Source of the DNA: Thalassobium sp. R2A62
Lineage (GTDB): Bacteria; Pseudomonadota; Alphaproteobacteria; Rhodobacterales; Rhodobacteraceae
Assembly (NCBI RefSeq): GCF_000161835.1
Contig: NZ_GG697169.2
Span: 3,423,926-3,487,925 of the forward strand
DNA length: 64,000 nucleotides
Direction of reading: 5' to 3'
The position numbers were made by a program, and so were the translations under genes. Shown here in pieces: positions 18,912 to 29,375 of this stretch (position 1 is its first letter; every line of letters begins with the position of its first letter). The notes under the pieces are model-generated. The model ran no database searches. It was not told the origin of the DNA and saw only the letters and a list, made by a program, of their open reading frames with translations.

Positions 18912-20165
18912 ATGACCTATTCAGGGTTCCGCGTAATATCTGAAGCGTTGCGAGGTCAGCGCGGCTGGAAGCCCGTTTGGCGCACGCCGGATCCCAAACC
19001 TGAATACGATATCATCATTATTGGCGGTGGCGGGCACGGGTTGGCGACTGCCTATAACCTTGCCCGCGAGCATGGGCTCAAGAATATCGCCGTTCTGGAA
19101 AAGGGATATCTGGGCGGTGGCAATGTCGGGCGCAACACGACGATCGTGCGGGCCAATTATTTCCTCGATGGCAACTCTGAATTCTACTCACATTCGCTCA
19201 AGCTGTGGGAGAATATGGAGCAAGAGCTGAACTATAATACGATGATGTCGCAACGCGGCATCCTGAACTTGTTTCACTCGGACGGTCAGCGCGATGCGTT
19301 TGCGCGTCGCGGCAACGCGATGATCAACCAAGGCGACGACGCAGAGCTGCTAGATCAAAATGGCGTTCGAGACTTGGTTCCTTATCTCGATTTTGAAAAC
19401 ACGCGTTTTCCGATCTATGGCGGCTTGTTGCACAAACGGGGCGGCACGGCGCGGCATGACGCTGTTGCTTGGGGCTACGCTCGTGGTGCGGACCGGCTCG
19501 GAGTTGACCTAATCCAGAATTGCGAAGTCACTGGCATCGATATCGAAAACGGTGCCGTGCGCGGTGTGCAAACCACACGCGGAGCCATCTGCGCAAAAAA
19601 GATCGGCATGGTCGTGGCGGGTCGCTCTAGTCAGGTCGCCGAAATGGCAGGGATGCGCTTGCCGATTGAGAGCCACGTCTTGCAGGCGTTTGTGACCGAA
19701 GGCCTGAAACCTGTGATTGATCAGGTGATCAGTTTTGGCATGGGCCATTTCTATATCAGTCAATCTGACAAGGGCGGTCTCGTCTTTGGGGGTGATCTTG
19801 ATTTCTACGCCTCATACGCAGCGCGCGGCAATTTGCCGATGAAAGAGCATGTGATGGAGGCGGGCATGACCCTGATGCCCATGATCGGCAAGGCCAAGGT
19901 CTTACGATCTTGGGGTGGCATTATGGATATGACGCCTGACGGATCCCCAATCATTGACCGTACAGATGTTCAGGGTCTCTATATTAATTGTGGCTGGTGC
20001 TATGGTGGCTTTAAAGCTGTACCGGCTTCGGGCAATGTTTTTGCTCATTTAATGGCCACTGACACCTACCATGACGCGGCTACTAAATTTAGGCTCGATC
20101 GGTTCCGAACGGGTCGCAATCTATTGGACGAAGAGGGCACAGGCTCTCAACACAACCTTCATTAA
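18912..20165 (+). CDS. soxB: Sarcosine oxidase beta subunit
   Basis: A 417-residue FAD flavoprotein subunit of heterotetrameric sarcosine oxidase, which demethylates sarcosine to glycine with formation of methylene-tetrahydrofolate and H2O2. The dinucleotide motif is IIIIGGGGHGLATAYNL (about 35-50). GGTARHDAVAWGYA carries the His (about 182) that covalently binds FMN in this family. The C-terminal GWCYGGFKAVPASG is also typical. The ribosome site AAGGGGAG is well placed. It starts the sox operon; an unrelated lipoprotein gene lies between it and soxD. Confidence 0.95.
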   Translation: MTYSGFRVISEALRGQRGWKPVWRTPDPKPEYDIIIIGGGGHGLATAYNLAREHGLKNIAVLEKGYLGGGNVGRNTTIVRANYFLDGNSEFYSHSLKLWENMEQELNYNTMMSQRGILNLFHSDGQRDAFARRGNAMINQGDDAELLDQNGVRDLVPYLDFENTRFPIYGGLLHKRGGTARHDAVAWGYARGADRLGVDLIQNCEVTGIDIENGAVRGVQTTRGAICAKKIGMVVAGRSSQVAEMAGMRLPIESHVLQAFVTEGLKPVIDQVISFGMGHFYISQSDKGGLVFGGDLDFYASYAARGNLPMKEHVMEAGMTLMPMIGKAKVLRSWGGIMDMTPDGSPIIDRTDVQGLYINCGWCYGGFKAVPASGNVFAHLMATDTYHDAATKFRLDRFRTGRNLLDEEGTGSQHNLH

Positions 20166-20184
20166 TCACTTTTTAGGAAACCTT

Positions 20185-20583
20185 ATGACCTTTTCTGCAT
20201 TCTTCAAAAGCGCACTCCTTGTGGCGGGCCTTGGCTTTCTCGCGGCTTGCGAGCCCATTCCACAACAGGGCACGCCGTGCCCATCGGAACTGACGTGCCA
20301 GTTGGCCCAAGCGGTCGCGCAAGATATTGATCGCGAGCGTGGACGTGATTTTGCACCTGGCTTCAAATTGTCCCGCGCCGTGGCGATAGGCCCGACAGTT
20401 TTGATGGATATCAACGTAGGGCTCGACCAAGCGATCATTCCGGCCGATGAGCGCGCCGAAGTGAAAAAGATTGCGGCTGCGGCGTTTGCGGAGGGTGTCT
20501 GCGAGGGCGACAGCCGTGAGTACAGACATTCTTTGATGTGGCTGGTGGGTTCCGTTTGCGTCTCTTGGACGTTAACCGCGTGA
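20185..20583 (+). CDS. Lipoprotein inserted in the sox operon
   Basis: A 132-residue protein with a lipoprotein signal (FLAACEPIPQQ, lipidated Cys about 23) followed by a Cys pair (GTPCPSELTCQLA) and a soluble domain ending in a hydrophobic SLMWLVGSVCVSWTLTA. It starts 19 bases after soxB and ends 47 bases before soxD on the same strand, so it should be co-transcribed, yet sarcosine oxidase is cytoplasmic. AGGA precedes the ATG. I do not recognise the family; the C-terminal hydrophobic stretch may be a membrane segment. Confidence 0.6.
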   Translation: MTFSAFFKSALLVAGLGFLAACEPIPQQGTPCPSELTCQLAQAVAQDIDRERGRDFAPGFKLSRAVAIGPTVLMDINVGLDQAIIPADERAEVKKIAAAAFAEGVCEGDSREYRHSLMWLVGSVCVSWTLTA

Positions 20584-20630
20584 CCTTTGTTGATGTGGTC
20601 CTTCAATCTTGCAGAGGTGGCTAAGCCCGA

Positions 20631-20894
20631 ATGCGTATCCCATGTCCTATCTGTGGCGATCGTGATCGTCGGGAGTTTTACTATCAGGGCGACGCTGTCG
20701 CCCTGAACCGCCCTGACCCTGATGCGGGCGAGGCAGCATGGGACGACTATGTACATTTGCGTGATAATCCGGCGGGGATCACCCGTGATCTGTGGTGTCA
20801 TGAGGGAGGCTGTTCGGCGTGGATTGTCGTCACTCGGAACACTGCTACGCACGAGGTGATCAAGGCCGAGCTTGCGCGAAAGGCCACGAAATGA
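20631..20894 (+). CDS. soxD: Sarcosine oxidase delta subunit
   Basis: An 87-residue zinc-binding subunit. The Cys/His set is IPCPICGDRD (two Cys), later LWCHEGGCSAW with His and two Cys, and the conserved Y..GDA..L.RPDP and WDDYVHLRDNPAG segments match the SoxD family. The final codons overlap soxA (ATGA at 20891), which implies coupled synthesis of the two subunits. Confidence 0.95.
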   Translation: MRIPCPICGDRDRREFYYQGDAVALNRPDPDAGEAAWDDYVHLRDNPAGITRDLWCHEGGCSAWIVVTRNTATHEVIKAELARKATK

Positions 20895-23818
20895 GGCTGG
20901 TTGGAAAGGGACATATTAACCGCGCCAAGCCAGTGGCCTTTACCTTTGATGGTACGGCTTACCAAGGCTTTGAGGGTGATACTTTGGCCTCTGCTTTGTT
21001 GGCCAACGACGTGCGTTTGGTCGGGCGGTCGTTCAAATACCACCGGCCTCGGGGCATTCTGACCGCAGGAAGCGAAGAGCCAAACGCGCTTATGACGATT
21101 GGCCGCGATGCACGCGCCGAGCCGAATGTGCGCGCCACAGTCCAAGAGCTGTTCAATGGTCTCGAGGCACGGTCGCAAAACGCTTGGCCGTCGCTGCGTC
21201 ACGATGCCATGGCGATCAACGATTTGCTGTCACCATTTCTAAGTGCCGGTTTTTACTACAAGACATTCATGTGGCCAAAAGCACTTTGGGAAGGTCTATA
21301 CGAACCGTTCATTCGAAACGCTGCAGGTCTTGGTACGCTGAGTGGCAAGGCTAATCCGGATCTCTATGAAAAGGCATTCGCCCATTGCGATGTTCTGGTG
21401 ATTGGTGCGGGTCCTGCGGGCCTGATGGCTGCGCTTAGTGCGGGTCAAGGCGGCGCACAGGTCATTCTCGCTGACGAAGACAGCATGATCGGGGGGCGTT
21501 TGAATGCCGAGACGGGCTCGCTTGATGGCTGGTCTGGGTCGGATTGGGCGGCTTCGACGCGCGCCCAACTAGAGGCGATGGACAATGTTCGGATCATGCC
21601 ACGCACAACCGTCACCGGTGCATATGACCAAGGCACTTACGGTGCGCTCGAACGGGTGAGCAAACACCGCGCACGTGGTGGCGAGGCGCCACTCGAATGC
21701 TTTTGGCGGATCGTCACAAAACGCGCTGTTCTGTGCGCTGGAGCAATCGAACGGCCCGTGGCCTTCCCGAACAATGACAGACCCGGCGTGATGATGGCCA
21801 GCGCGGCGCGTGCCTATGTTAACCGCTGGGGCGTGGCCCCTGGCGCGCGCGTAACGGTCTTTGGCAATAACGATGACGCGCACCAAACTGTGCATGATCT
21901 GCTGGATGCTGGCGTCGACGTTGCCGCCCTGATCGACAGCCGCAAGGACGTATCATTGAATGCCGATGTTCCGGTTTATGCAGGTGGACGGGTCACCGCG
22001 ACCAAGGGGCGGCACGGACTGCAAGAGATCACAGTCGCGAATTCAAATGGCACGCATGTGATCCGCACGGATTGCCTTGCTATGTCAGGAGGGTGGAACC
22101 CGTCAGTGCATCTGACTTGTCACATGAATGGTCGGCCGCAATGGAACGAAGACATATTATCCTTTGTCCCAACCGCGGGCGCCGTACCCGGTATGACGGT
22201 TGCAGGCGCCGCTGCTGGGCAGATGGACACGGCAAGCTGTCTCGCAAGCGGTGCGCAGGCGGGTGCGGCGGCGGCAACCGATCTGGCATTTAACGAGAAA
22301 CCGGCTCCACTCCCCGAGGCCGAGGCGAAAACATATGCGATTGGCCCCCTTTGGTCAGTCGAGGGCAAAGGCCGCAAATGGCTCGATTTTCAAAATGATG
22401 TCACGGTCAAAGATATCAATCTTGCGGCCCAAGAGGGCTTTCGCTCGGTAGAGCATATGAAGCGGTACACGACGCAGGGGATGGCGACGGATCAGGGCAA
22501 GAACTCGAACGTGTCAGCCCTGGCGGTCCTCGCAGATGCGACGGGTCGCGGAATTCCCGAGACGGGGACGACAACGTTTCGACCACCGTATTCACCTGTC
22601 TCTATCGCATCGATGGGGGCCGGCGGGCAGGGACATGGATTTGCGCCCGAACGTCTGACAACCAGCCACGCCGCGACGATCGCGCGCGGTGCCCCAATGA
22701 TCGAAGCGGGCCTTTGGTATCGCCCTTCGTATTTTCCTGCGGTGGGCGAGACAACTTGGCGCGAAAGCTGCGACCGCGAAGTCGGCTATGTTCGAAACGC
22801 GGTCGGTGTCTGTGATGTCAGCACCCTAGGCAAGATTGATATCCAAGGGCAAGACGCTGCTGCGTTGCTCGATTTGGCCTATACCAACATGATGTCCACG
22901 CTCAAAGTCGCGCGGGTCCGCTATGGCCTGATGTTGCGCGAAGATGGTCATGTTTTAGATGATGGAACCTGCGCACGGCTGGGCGATCAGCACTATGTCA
23001 TCACTACGACGACTACGGCTGCAGGTCTGGTGATGCGGCATCTCGAATTCATCCGTCAGGCCTTGCGCCCGGACTGGCGTGTCAGCCTTGCAAGCGCGAC
23101 GGAACAATGGGCGCAGTTCGCCGTTGCGGGCCCCAAGTCGCGAGAGCTGCTTAGTAGGTTTCTCGACAGCACGATTGATGACGAAAACTGGCCCTTTATG
23201 GCCTGCGGCAATGTCGAGGTCGCAGGTGTCTCAGGCCGTTTGTTCCGCATCTCCTTTTCTGGTGAACATGCCTATGAAATCGCAGTTCCTGCCAGATACG
23301 GTGACAGCCTCTTCCGACTTTTGACCGCGACCGCAGAAACGATGGGCGGTGGTCCTTACGGGATGGAGGCGCTCAACGTATTGCGGATCGAAAAGGGTTT
23401 TATCACCCATGCGGAAATCCATGGGCGCGTGACGGCCTTTGATATCGGGATGGACCGGATGGTGTCGGTCAAAAAGGATTGCATCGGCAAGACGATGGCG
23501 GCTCGTGTCGGTTTGGTCGAGGATCGGGACGAACTGATTGGCTTGCGCCCTATCGCCTTCGATGGCGAACTGACGGCCGGTGCGCATCTGTTTGAACGCG
23601 GTGCCGACGCGACGCGTCAGAACTCTGCGGGATACGTCACCAGCGTTTGTTATTCCCCAACGTTGTGCCAAAATCTTGGCCTAGGTTTCTTGCGCGACGG
23701 GCGCGACAGGATGGGTGAAACCATCCGGCTTGTGGATCATTTGCGTAGTGTTGAAACGCTATGCGAGGTCGTGAACCCCGTTTTTTTTGATCCAGAGGGG
23801 AGGCGTGTCCGTGGTTAA
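20891..23818 (+). CDS. soxA: Sarcosine oxidase alpha subunit
   Basis: A 975-residue subunit with an N-terminal ferredoxin-like Fer2_4 region (KPVAFTFDGTAYQGFEGDTLASALLAN), an NAD-binding Rossmann domain (VLVIGAGPAGLMAALSAGQGG, about 165-185) and a C-terminal GcvT-like folate-binding domain (from about 600) that receives the methyl carbon. Length is normal for the family. I use the ATG at 20891 that overlaps the soxD stop; the open frame runs upstream but only within soxD. Confidence 0.95.
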   Translation: MRLVGKGHINRAKPVAFTFDGTAYQGFEGDTLASALLANDVRLVGRSFKYHRPRGILTAGSEEPNALMTIGRDARAEPNVRATVQELFNGLEARSQNAWPSLRHDAMAINDLLSPFLSAGFYYKTFMWPKALWEGLYEPFIRNAAGLGTLSGKANPDLYEKAFAHCDVLVIGAGPAGLMAALSAGQGGAQVILADEDSMIGGRLNAETGSLDGWSGSDWAASTRAQLEAMDNVRIMPRTTVTGAYDQGTYGALERVSKHRARGGEAPLECFWRIVTKRAVLCAGAIERPVAFPNNDRPGVMMASAARAYVNRWGVAPGARVTVFGNNDDAHQTVHDLLDAGVDVAALIDSRKDVSLNADVPVYAGGRVTATKGRHGLQEITVANSNGTHVIRTDCLAMSGGWNPSVHLTCHMNGRPQWNEDILSFVPTAGAVPGMTVAGAAAGQMDTASCLASGAQAGAAAATDLAFNEKPAPLPEAEAKTYAIGPLWSVEGKGRKWLDFQNDVTVKDINLAAQEGFRSVEHMKRYTTQGMATDQGKNSNVSALAVLADATGRGIPETGTTTFRPPYSPVSIASMGAGGQGHGFAPERLTTSHAATIARGAPMIEAGLWYRPSYFPAVGETTWRESCDREVGYVRNAVGVCDVSTLGKIDIQGQDAAALLDLAYTNMMSTLKVARVRYGLMLREDGHVLDDGTCARLGDQHYVITTTTTAAGLVMRHLEFIRQALRPDWRVSLASATEQWAQFAVAGPKSRELLSRFLDSTIDDENWPFMACGNVEVAGVSGRLFRISFSGEHAYEIAVPARYGDSLFRLLTATAETMGGGPYGMEALNVLRIEKGFITHAEIHGRVTAFDIGMDRMVSVKKDCIGKTMAARVGLVEDRDELIGLRPIAFDGELTAGAHLFERGADATRQNSAGYVTSVCYSPTLCQNLGLGFLRDGRDRMGETIRLVDHLRSVETLCEVVNPVFFDPEGRRVRG

Positions 23819-24329
23819 GCTGATTGCGAAAACACCCTGTGCCGATCTTTTGCCTTTCTCTTGGGGCGGGGTGTCTTTGATCGAACAGGTGATTGATCAA
23901 ATGCACTTGGTCGAGCCATTTAACGGGACCTCGGCTGCTGGTCTCACGCTTCCTCGCATCGGGCGCAGCAATGGGGGCAAAGACGCCCGCATTTTGTGGT
24001 TTGGGCAAGGGCATTGGATGGTACATGGTCCCGCCCCACGGCCCGCTGATGCCGCCGTTACGGATCAATCAGATGCGTGGGCATGTGTGACGATTGTCGG
24101 CGCAACTGCACCTGACGTTTTGTCGCGCCTTGTCCCAGCGGACATCACCGCACTTAAACGTGGTGATGTGATCCGCACGCAGATCCAGCATATGAACGGC
24201 GCGGTCCATTGCACGGGCGACAACAGTTTCGATCTCTATGTCTTTCGTTCGATGGCTGGGACATTGGTGCATGAGCTGAAAACCGCGATGCGCGGTGTCG
24301 CCGCGCGCGAGGGACTCTCGACTCTCTGA
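23811..24329 (+). CDS. soxG: Sarcosine oxidase gamma subunit
   Basis: A 172-residue subunit; sequence landmarks are LGWFGQGHWMV-like text (here LWFGQGHWMVHG), DQSDAWACVTIVGATAPDVLSRLVPADI and FDLYVFRSMAGTLVHELKTAM, typical of SoxG. It is predicted to start at GTG 23811, nine bases after GGGGAGG, overlapping the soxA end by eight bases; GTG 23805 is possible. It completes the soxB-D-A-G operon. Confidence 0.9.
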   Translation: MVKLIAKTPCADLLPFSWGGVSLIEQVIDQMHLVEPFNGTSAAGLTLPRIGRSNGGKDARILWFGQGHWMVHGPAPRPADAAVTDQSDAWACVTIVGATAPDVLSRLVPADITALKRGDVIRTQIQHMNGAVHCTGDNSFDLYVFRSMAGTLVHELKTAMRGVAAREGLSTL

Positions 24330-24352
24330 ACGCGCTGAGCGATATTGTCTAA

Positions 24353-26302
24353 ATGAGTTTGCCCGACGGTTTCCTTGATGAATTGCGTACCCGACTGAGC
24401 ATCGCTCAGGTTGTTGGGCGCAAAGTTATTTGGGACCCGCGCAAGTCCAATCAGGGCAAGGGCGATATGTGGGCACCATGCCCGTTTCATCAGGAAAAAT
24501 CGGCCAGTTTTCACGTCGACGATCAAAAGGGCTATTACTATTGCTTTGGGTGTCACGCCAAAGGTGATGCGATTTCCTTTGTCCGAGAAACCGAAAATGT
24601 CGGGTTCATGGAAGCTGTTCAAATCCTAGCCGGTGAGGCGGGCATGCCAATGCCCCAACGCGATCCCGAGGCGCAAAAAAAAGCAGACCGACGCACCCAG
24701 CTTGCCGACGTGATGGAACAAGCGGTCCAGTTTTTTCGTCTTTCGCTGAAAACTGGTCCCGCAAGTGAAGCGCGTGATTATCTGGTCGGGCGTGGGTTCA
24801 ATGACACGTCTCTTGAACGCTGGGAAATCGGATTTGCACCTGACGGTTGGCAAAACTTGTGGGACCACCTGACGGCCAAAGGTGTCTCGCCTGACATGAT
24901 GATGGACTGTGGTTTGGCCAAACCGTCGTCCAAGGGCGGCAAGCCCTATGACACGTTCCGCAACCGGATCATGTTTCCAATCCGCGATGGACTGGGCCGT
25001 GCGATTGCCTTTGGCGGGCGTGCGATGGATCCAAATGATAATGCGAAATACCTCAATTCGCCCGAAACCGTCCTCTTTGACAAAGGTCGCAACCTCTACA
25101 ATCAGAAACCTGCGCGCGAGGCGGCGGGCAAAGGTGGCGATCTGATCGTGGCCGAGGGGTATATGGATGTGATCGCGCTGTCAGAGGCCGGTTTTGGTGC
25201 GACGGTCGCCCCGCTAGGAACTGCGATCACCGAGGATCAATTGCGTCTGATGTGGCGCATCGCGCGCGAACCAATCATCGCGCTGGATGGTGACACTGCT
25301 GGTATGCGTGCGGCGATGCGTGTGATCGACACCGCCTTGCCTATGCTCGAGGCTGGGCAGTCCGTGCGCTTTGCCTTGATGCCCGAGGGTATGGATCCTG
25401 ACGATTTGGTCAAAGGGCAGGGCCCTGGTGCGATGCAGGCCTTGCTCGATCAAGCGATCCCAATGGTTCAGCTCCTGTGGCGTCGTGAGACCGAAGGCAA
25501 AGTCTTTGACAGTCCAGAGCGCAAGGCCGCACTCGATAAAGCACTGCGTGCCAAGATCCAAGAGATCAAAGACCCGTCGATCCGCAGCCACTATGGCGAA
25601 GAAATCAAGTCGCTCAGATGGGAGCTATTTCGCCAGAACCGTGGCGGCACGGCGAAGTCGACCTATCAGCCACGGGGCAAATGGCAGCCCCAAGGTGTGC
25701 CCATGGCCAGCACCAAAGCATCGGTCTTGGGAGCAGGTGCTGCGGCCGAGGACCATCTGCGCGAGAGCGTGATCCTTGCGACCTTGATCAGCAACCCTGC
25801 AATCCTTGGACAATTCGAAAGCGCGTTAGAGCGTATGATCTGTGCGTCGTCCGAGCACGAAGCCATCCGTCATGCCCTGTTGCGGCACGTTGGGGACCAG
25901 CCAGAGGTGTTGCGTGGAAATTTAGTTGGCGAACTGGGGCCGGACACTCTTGAAAAGCTGATGTCCCAGAGCCATGTCGCAATCACTCCGGCTGTTCGGC
26001 GAGCGGGCGATACAGAAATCGCGGCAGCGTGCGTGGCCGAAGAGTTGGACAAGCTGGGCGCTAAACGCGGTCATGCCCGAGAAATCGCAGATGCAGTTGA
26101 AGACCTAAGCGGTATAGCCGACGAAGGTGTGACATGGCGGTTAAGCCAAGCAGCAAATGCGATCAACGGGACAGGGCGCGGTGCCCAAGAAGATAAGACA
26201 GAATTTGAGACCGGTGAAAACGGGGCCAAGATGAAGAAAGACGAGCGCAGCAAGTTTGATGCGCTTCTGGATCAGATTGGCTTTGGTAAAGGGGACGCTT
26301 AG
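24353..26302 (+). CDS. dnaG: DNA primase
   Basis: A 649-residue primase that makes RNA primers at the replication fork. The CHC2 zinc finger is [13 protein letters not shown]...[12 protein letters not shown] (about residues 43-68), the catalytic TOPRIM fold contains [13 protein letters not shown] and IALDGDTAG, and a DnaB-binding C-terminal domain follows. The linker region about 430-460 is low-complexity ([16 protein letters not shown]). It is followed by rpoD in the classical dnaG-rpoD order, with a gap of about 160 bases. Confidence 0.96.
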   Translation: MSLPDGFLDELRTRLSIAQVVGRKVIWDPRKSNQGKGDMWAPCPFHQEKSASFHVDDQKGYYYCFGCHAKGDAISFVRETENVGFMEAVQILAGEAGMPMPQRDPEAQKKADRRTQLADVMEQAVQFFRLSLKTGPASEARDYLVGRGFNDTSLERWEIGFAPDGWQNLWDHLTAKGVSPDMMMDCGLAKPSSKGGKPYDTFRNRIMFPIRDGLGRAIAFGGRAMDPNDNAKYLNSPETVLFDKGRNLYNQKPAREAAGKGGDLIVAEGYMDVIALSEAGFGATVAPLGTAITEDQLRLMWRIAREPIIALDGDTAGMRAAMRVIDTALPMLEAGQSVRFALMPEGMDPDDLVKGQGPGAMQALLDQAIPMVQLLWRRETEGKVFDSPERKAALDKALRAKIQEIKDPSIRSHYGEEIKSLRWELFRQNRGGTAKSTYQPRGKWQPQGVPMASTKASVLGAGAAAEDHLRESVILATLISNPAILGQFESALERMICASSEHEAIRHALLRHVGDQPEVLRGNLVGELGPDTLEKLMSQSHVAITPAVRRAGDTEIAAACVAEELDKLGAKRGHAREIADAVEDLSGIADEGVTWRLSQAANAINGTGRGAQEDKTEFETGENGAKMKKDERSKFDALLDQIGFGKGDA

Positions 26303-26465
26303 TCGCGCCCTTGGTAAGCAACACGTTAAGAAAATCAGCCTAAATCTGGTTGCGAATCACCTGAATCGCAGATTGATTCGTAATTGGACGAATCATCCCG
26401 ACCTAGTCAGGCTATTCCACGCCGGGACGACACGCCGAGTGACACATGTGACAGGAGCCTCTTTG

Positions 26466-28442
26466 ATGGCCGCGAAAGACAACGACGATCGCAAATCCGA
26501 TAACTCTGACGCCGACATCTCGCTCGATATGAGCCAAGCTGCGGTCAAAAAGATGATCGGTGAGGCGCGGGAACGCGGCTACATCACATATGACCAGCTC
26601 AATCAGGTTCTACCACCTGAGCAGGTTAGTTCCGAACAGATCGAAGACGTGATGTCGATGCTCTCAGAAATGGGCATCAATATCATCGAAGAAGAAACCG
26701 AAGACGAAGAGCAAAAGGGTGGCACCGACGTCACCACGACGGGCGGCAACCGCGAAGTTGCCGTATCGTCCGGCGAGACCGAAAAGCTGGACCGCACCGA
26801 TGACCCCGTCCGCATGTACTTGCGTGAAATGGGCAGCGTTGAGTTGTTGTCGCGCGAGGGCGAGATTGCGATCGCCAAACGTATTGAGGCTGGCCGCAAC
26901 ACAATGATCTTGGGCCTCTGCGAGAGCCCGCTGACATTCCAAGCGATTACAATTTGGCGCGACGAACTTTTGTCCGAGGACATTCTGCTGCGCGACGTCA
27001 TTGATCTGGAAACCACCTTTGGCGACCAGATGGGCGAGGACGAAGAAGAAGCACCTGTTGTCGACACGACCGCTGGCGCGGCCGCTCCGAAAAAAGAAGA
27101 GGCGCAAGAGTTGGACGCCGACGGCAATCCGATTGCCAAGGAAGACGATGACGACGAGGACGAGCAGGCCAACATGAGCCTTGCTGCAATGGAGGCCGCA
27201 CTTAAGCCGCGCGTGCTGGAAACCCTCGACCTGATTGCAAACGACTTTGCTAAGCTCTCGGAAATGCAGGACGCTCGTATCAGTGCGACCCTTAACGAAG
27301 ACGAGAGCTTTTCCGACAAAGCCGAGAAGTCCTATCAAAAACTGCGCTCGGAAATTGTTGAGCTGGTGAATTCGATGCATCTGCACAACAACCGTATCGA
27401 GGCGCTTATCGACCAGCTCTACGGTATCAACCGTCGTATCATGTCGATCGACTCAAGCATGGTGAAGCTCGCTGACCAAGCGCGCATCAACCGCCGCGAA
27501 TTTATCGATGCCTATCGTGGTCATGAACTTGACCCGACGTGGCTAGAGCAGATGGGTGAAAAACCTGGTCGTGGTTGGCAGGCGTTGATTGAAAAGAGCA
27601 CAGGTAAGATCGAAGACTTGCGCGCAGATATGGCCCAAGTTGGTCAATACATCGGCCTCGATATCTCTGAATTCCGCCGCATCGTGCAGCAGGTTCAAAA
27701 GGGTGAAAAAGAGGCGCGTCAGGCGAAAAAAGAAATGGTCGAGGCGAACCTGCGTCTCGTTATTTCGATCGCCAAGAAATACACGAACCGTGGCCTACAA
27801 TTCCTTGATCTTATTCAGGAAGGTAACATTGGCCTGATGAAGGCGGTCGATAAATTCGAATACCGCCGCGGTTACAAATTCTCGACCTATGCGACGTGGT
27901 GGATCCGTCAGGCGATCACCCGTTCGATTGCTGATCAGGCGCGCACGATCCGTATTCCGGTTCACATGATCGAAACGATCAACAAGCTGGTCCGCACCGG
28001 TCGCCAGATGCTGCACGAGATTGGTCGCGAGCCGACGCCAGAGGAATTGGCGGAAAAGCTGCAGATGCCGCTGGAAAAAGTCCGCAAGGTCATGAAGATC
28101 GCCAAAGAGCCGATCAGTCTCGAGACACCGATTGGCGACGAAGAAGACAGCCAGTTGGGCGATTTCATCGAGGACAAGAACGCAGTTCTACCTCTCGACA
28201 GTGCGATCCAAGAGAACCTCAAAGAGACGACGACCCGCGTTCTCGCTTCGCTTACACCGCGTGAAGAGCGGGTTCTGCGGATGCGTTTTGGCATCGGTAT
28301 GAACACGGACCACACTCTCGAAGAGGTTGGTCAGCAGTTCAGCGTGACCCGCGAACGTATTCGTCAAATCGAAGCCAAAGCTCTGCGCAAACTCAAGCAC
28401 CCAAGCCGGTCGCGTAAACTGCGGTCGTTCTTGGACCAGTGA
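26466..28442 (+). CDS. rpoD: Primary sigma factor RpoD (sigma-70)
   Basis: A 658-residue housekeeping sigma factor. Region 1.1 is at the N-terminus ([20 protein letters not shown]), region 1.2 begins near [11 protein letters not shown], a non-conserved acidic insert occupies about 185-240 (with [11 protein letters not shown]), region 2 contains [43 protein letters not shown], mentioned by its parts [15 protein letters not shown] and [10 protein letters not shown], and region 4.2 is [20 protein letters not shown] 26466 has AGGAG upstream; the open frame to 26256 overlaps dnaG and has no sigma-like sequence. Confidence 0.96.
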   Translation: MAAKDNDDRKSDNSDADISLDMSQAAVKKMIGEARERGYITYDQLNQVLPPEQVSSEQIEDVMSMLSEMGINIIEEETEDEEQKGGTDVTTTGGNREVAVSSGETEKLDRTDDPVRMYLREMGSVELLSREGEIAIAKRIEAGRNTMILGLCESPLTFQAITIWRDELLSEDILLRDVIDLETTFGDQMGEDEEEAPVVDTTAGAAAPKKEEAQELDADGNPIAKEDDDDEDEQANMSLAAMEAALKPRVLETLDLIANDFAKLSEMQDARISATLNEDESFSDKAEKSYQKLRSEIVELVNSMHLHNNRIEALIDQLYGINRRIMSIDSSMVKLADQARINRREFIDAYRGHELDPTWLEQMGEKPGRGWQALIEKSTGKIEDLRADMAQVGQYIGLDISEFRRIVQQVQKGEKEARQAKKEMVEANLRLVISIAKKYTNRGLQFLDLIQEGNIGLMKAVDKFEYRRGYKFSTYATWWIRQAITRSIADQARTIRIPVHMIETINKLVRTGRQMLHEIGREPTPEELAEKLQMPLEKVRKVMKIAKEPISLETPIGDEEDSQLGDFIEDKNAVLPLDSAIQENLKETTTRVLASLTPREERVLRMRFGIGMNTDHTLEEVGQQFSVTRERIRQIEAKALRKLKHPSRSRKLRSFLDQ

Positions 28443-28990
28443 TCCGGAAACTGCTCTGCGCGGCGGCCTTGTCCGGGGCCACCGGCAGTGCGATGTCCCA
28501 AGATCACACTTTGGGCCTGCATGACGTCGACGGCGTCACGGGCTGATCCGACTTCGAACCCCAAGCCCTGCAATCAATGTTCCCAAATGCTGACCTGCGT
28601 CTTGGCACCTATCCCGGTCAGGCCACAGGCATTGTGGATACGATCGAATGGTGGGACGGTGGCGATCTCGTTTTTAGGTTTGACGCGAACGACCACGGCG
28701 ATGGGATCTTTTCTGTCATCACAACGTCTGCTGCGGTCTCTGGCCCCTTCGGCTTTCGACCCACGATCAGCACATTATCGGAGGTCAGTCGCCAGCTCGA
28801 GTGCGGTCGTGGTTTTACCGCGATGAAACGCCAAGTCATTTGTTCGGTCCGCGAGGACGATGGCGTCATGCGCTACCGGTTTGACCTACCTGAGGATTTG
28901 ATTGACCGCGCCCCGAGCGGCGCATTGTCTGTGGATTGGGATGTGATCCCTCTTGTCAATATCCGCAGATACCGAAGGCTCCGGTTCTAA
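28439..28990 (+). pseudogene. Exported protein gene interrupted by an in-frame TGA
   Basis: A frame opened by GTG 28439, which overlaps the rpoD stop (GTGA), encodes a good signal peptide ([20 protein letters not shown] then QDH) and runs to TGA at 28544 (codon 36). The same frame continues without further stops to 28990 and encodes about 147 more residues with folded-domain character (IVDTIEWWDGGDLVFRFDAN, LECGRGFTAMKRQVICSV, two Cys). The simplest reading is one gene for a 183-residue periplasmic protein inactivated by a single nonsense codon, or a base-call error. An internal ATG at 28577 could express the body without a signal peptide. The family is not recognised. Confidence 0.6.
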
Positions 28991-29102
28991 ACTTCTATTG
29001 TGCTTCAACAAACATCACGTGCGCGTGCAAGGGGATTTCTTTGGCGTCAAATTCGCCTATCTGGCGAGTATCAGTCTTAACCCTTTGTTTGAGAGACCCC
29101 TC

Positions 29103-29366
29103 ATGCTTCGCCTTGCTTTGATCTCTGCCGCTCTACTGTCCGCCACCACAGCGACCGCCAACATTGGCGCTCTGGATGAGGCTGACATCCAACTCACGGC
29201 ATTCAATTTCATTTCCCAACCTGTGGACGGTCCAAGTCTGTCGAACGGGATCATCGCACTGTCCGAGGCTCCGGCCTGTGCAGTGCCTGCATCGTCTTTG
29301 ATCGCGATGGCGCCAGAGGTTCAGACGCCCGAAAATACCGTCGCATTGGCCTGCGCCGCGCAGTAA
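29103..29366 (+). CDS. Small exported protein, unknown
   Basis: An 87-residue protein with a signal peptide (MLRLALISAALLSATTATA, probable cut before NIG) and a mature part of about 68 residues containing two Cys (APACAVP and ALACAAQ) that may form a disulfide in the periplasm. No motif is recognised. It precedes the YjbQ gene by nine bases and may be co-transcribed with it. Confidence 0.55.
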   Translation: MLRLALISAALLSATTATANIGALDEADIQLTAFNFISQPVDGPSLSNGIIALSEAPACAVPASSLIAMAPEVQTPENTVALACAAQ

Positions 29367-29375
29367 GTTAGGCTC

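Noticed and set aside
28544..28546. TGA in the exported-protein gene as a selenocysteine codon
   Set aside because: No plausible redox context around the codon and I did not see a bacterial SECIS-like hairpin right after it; nonsense mutation or base error is simpler.
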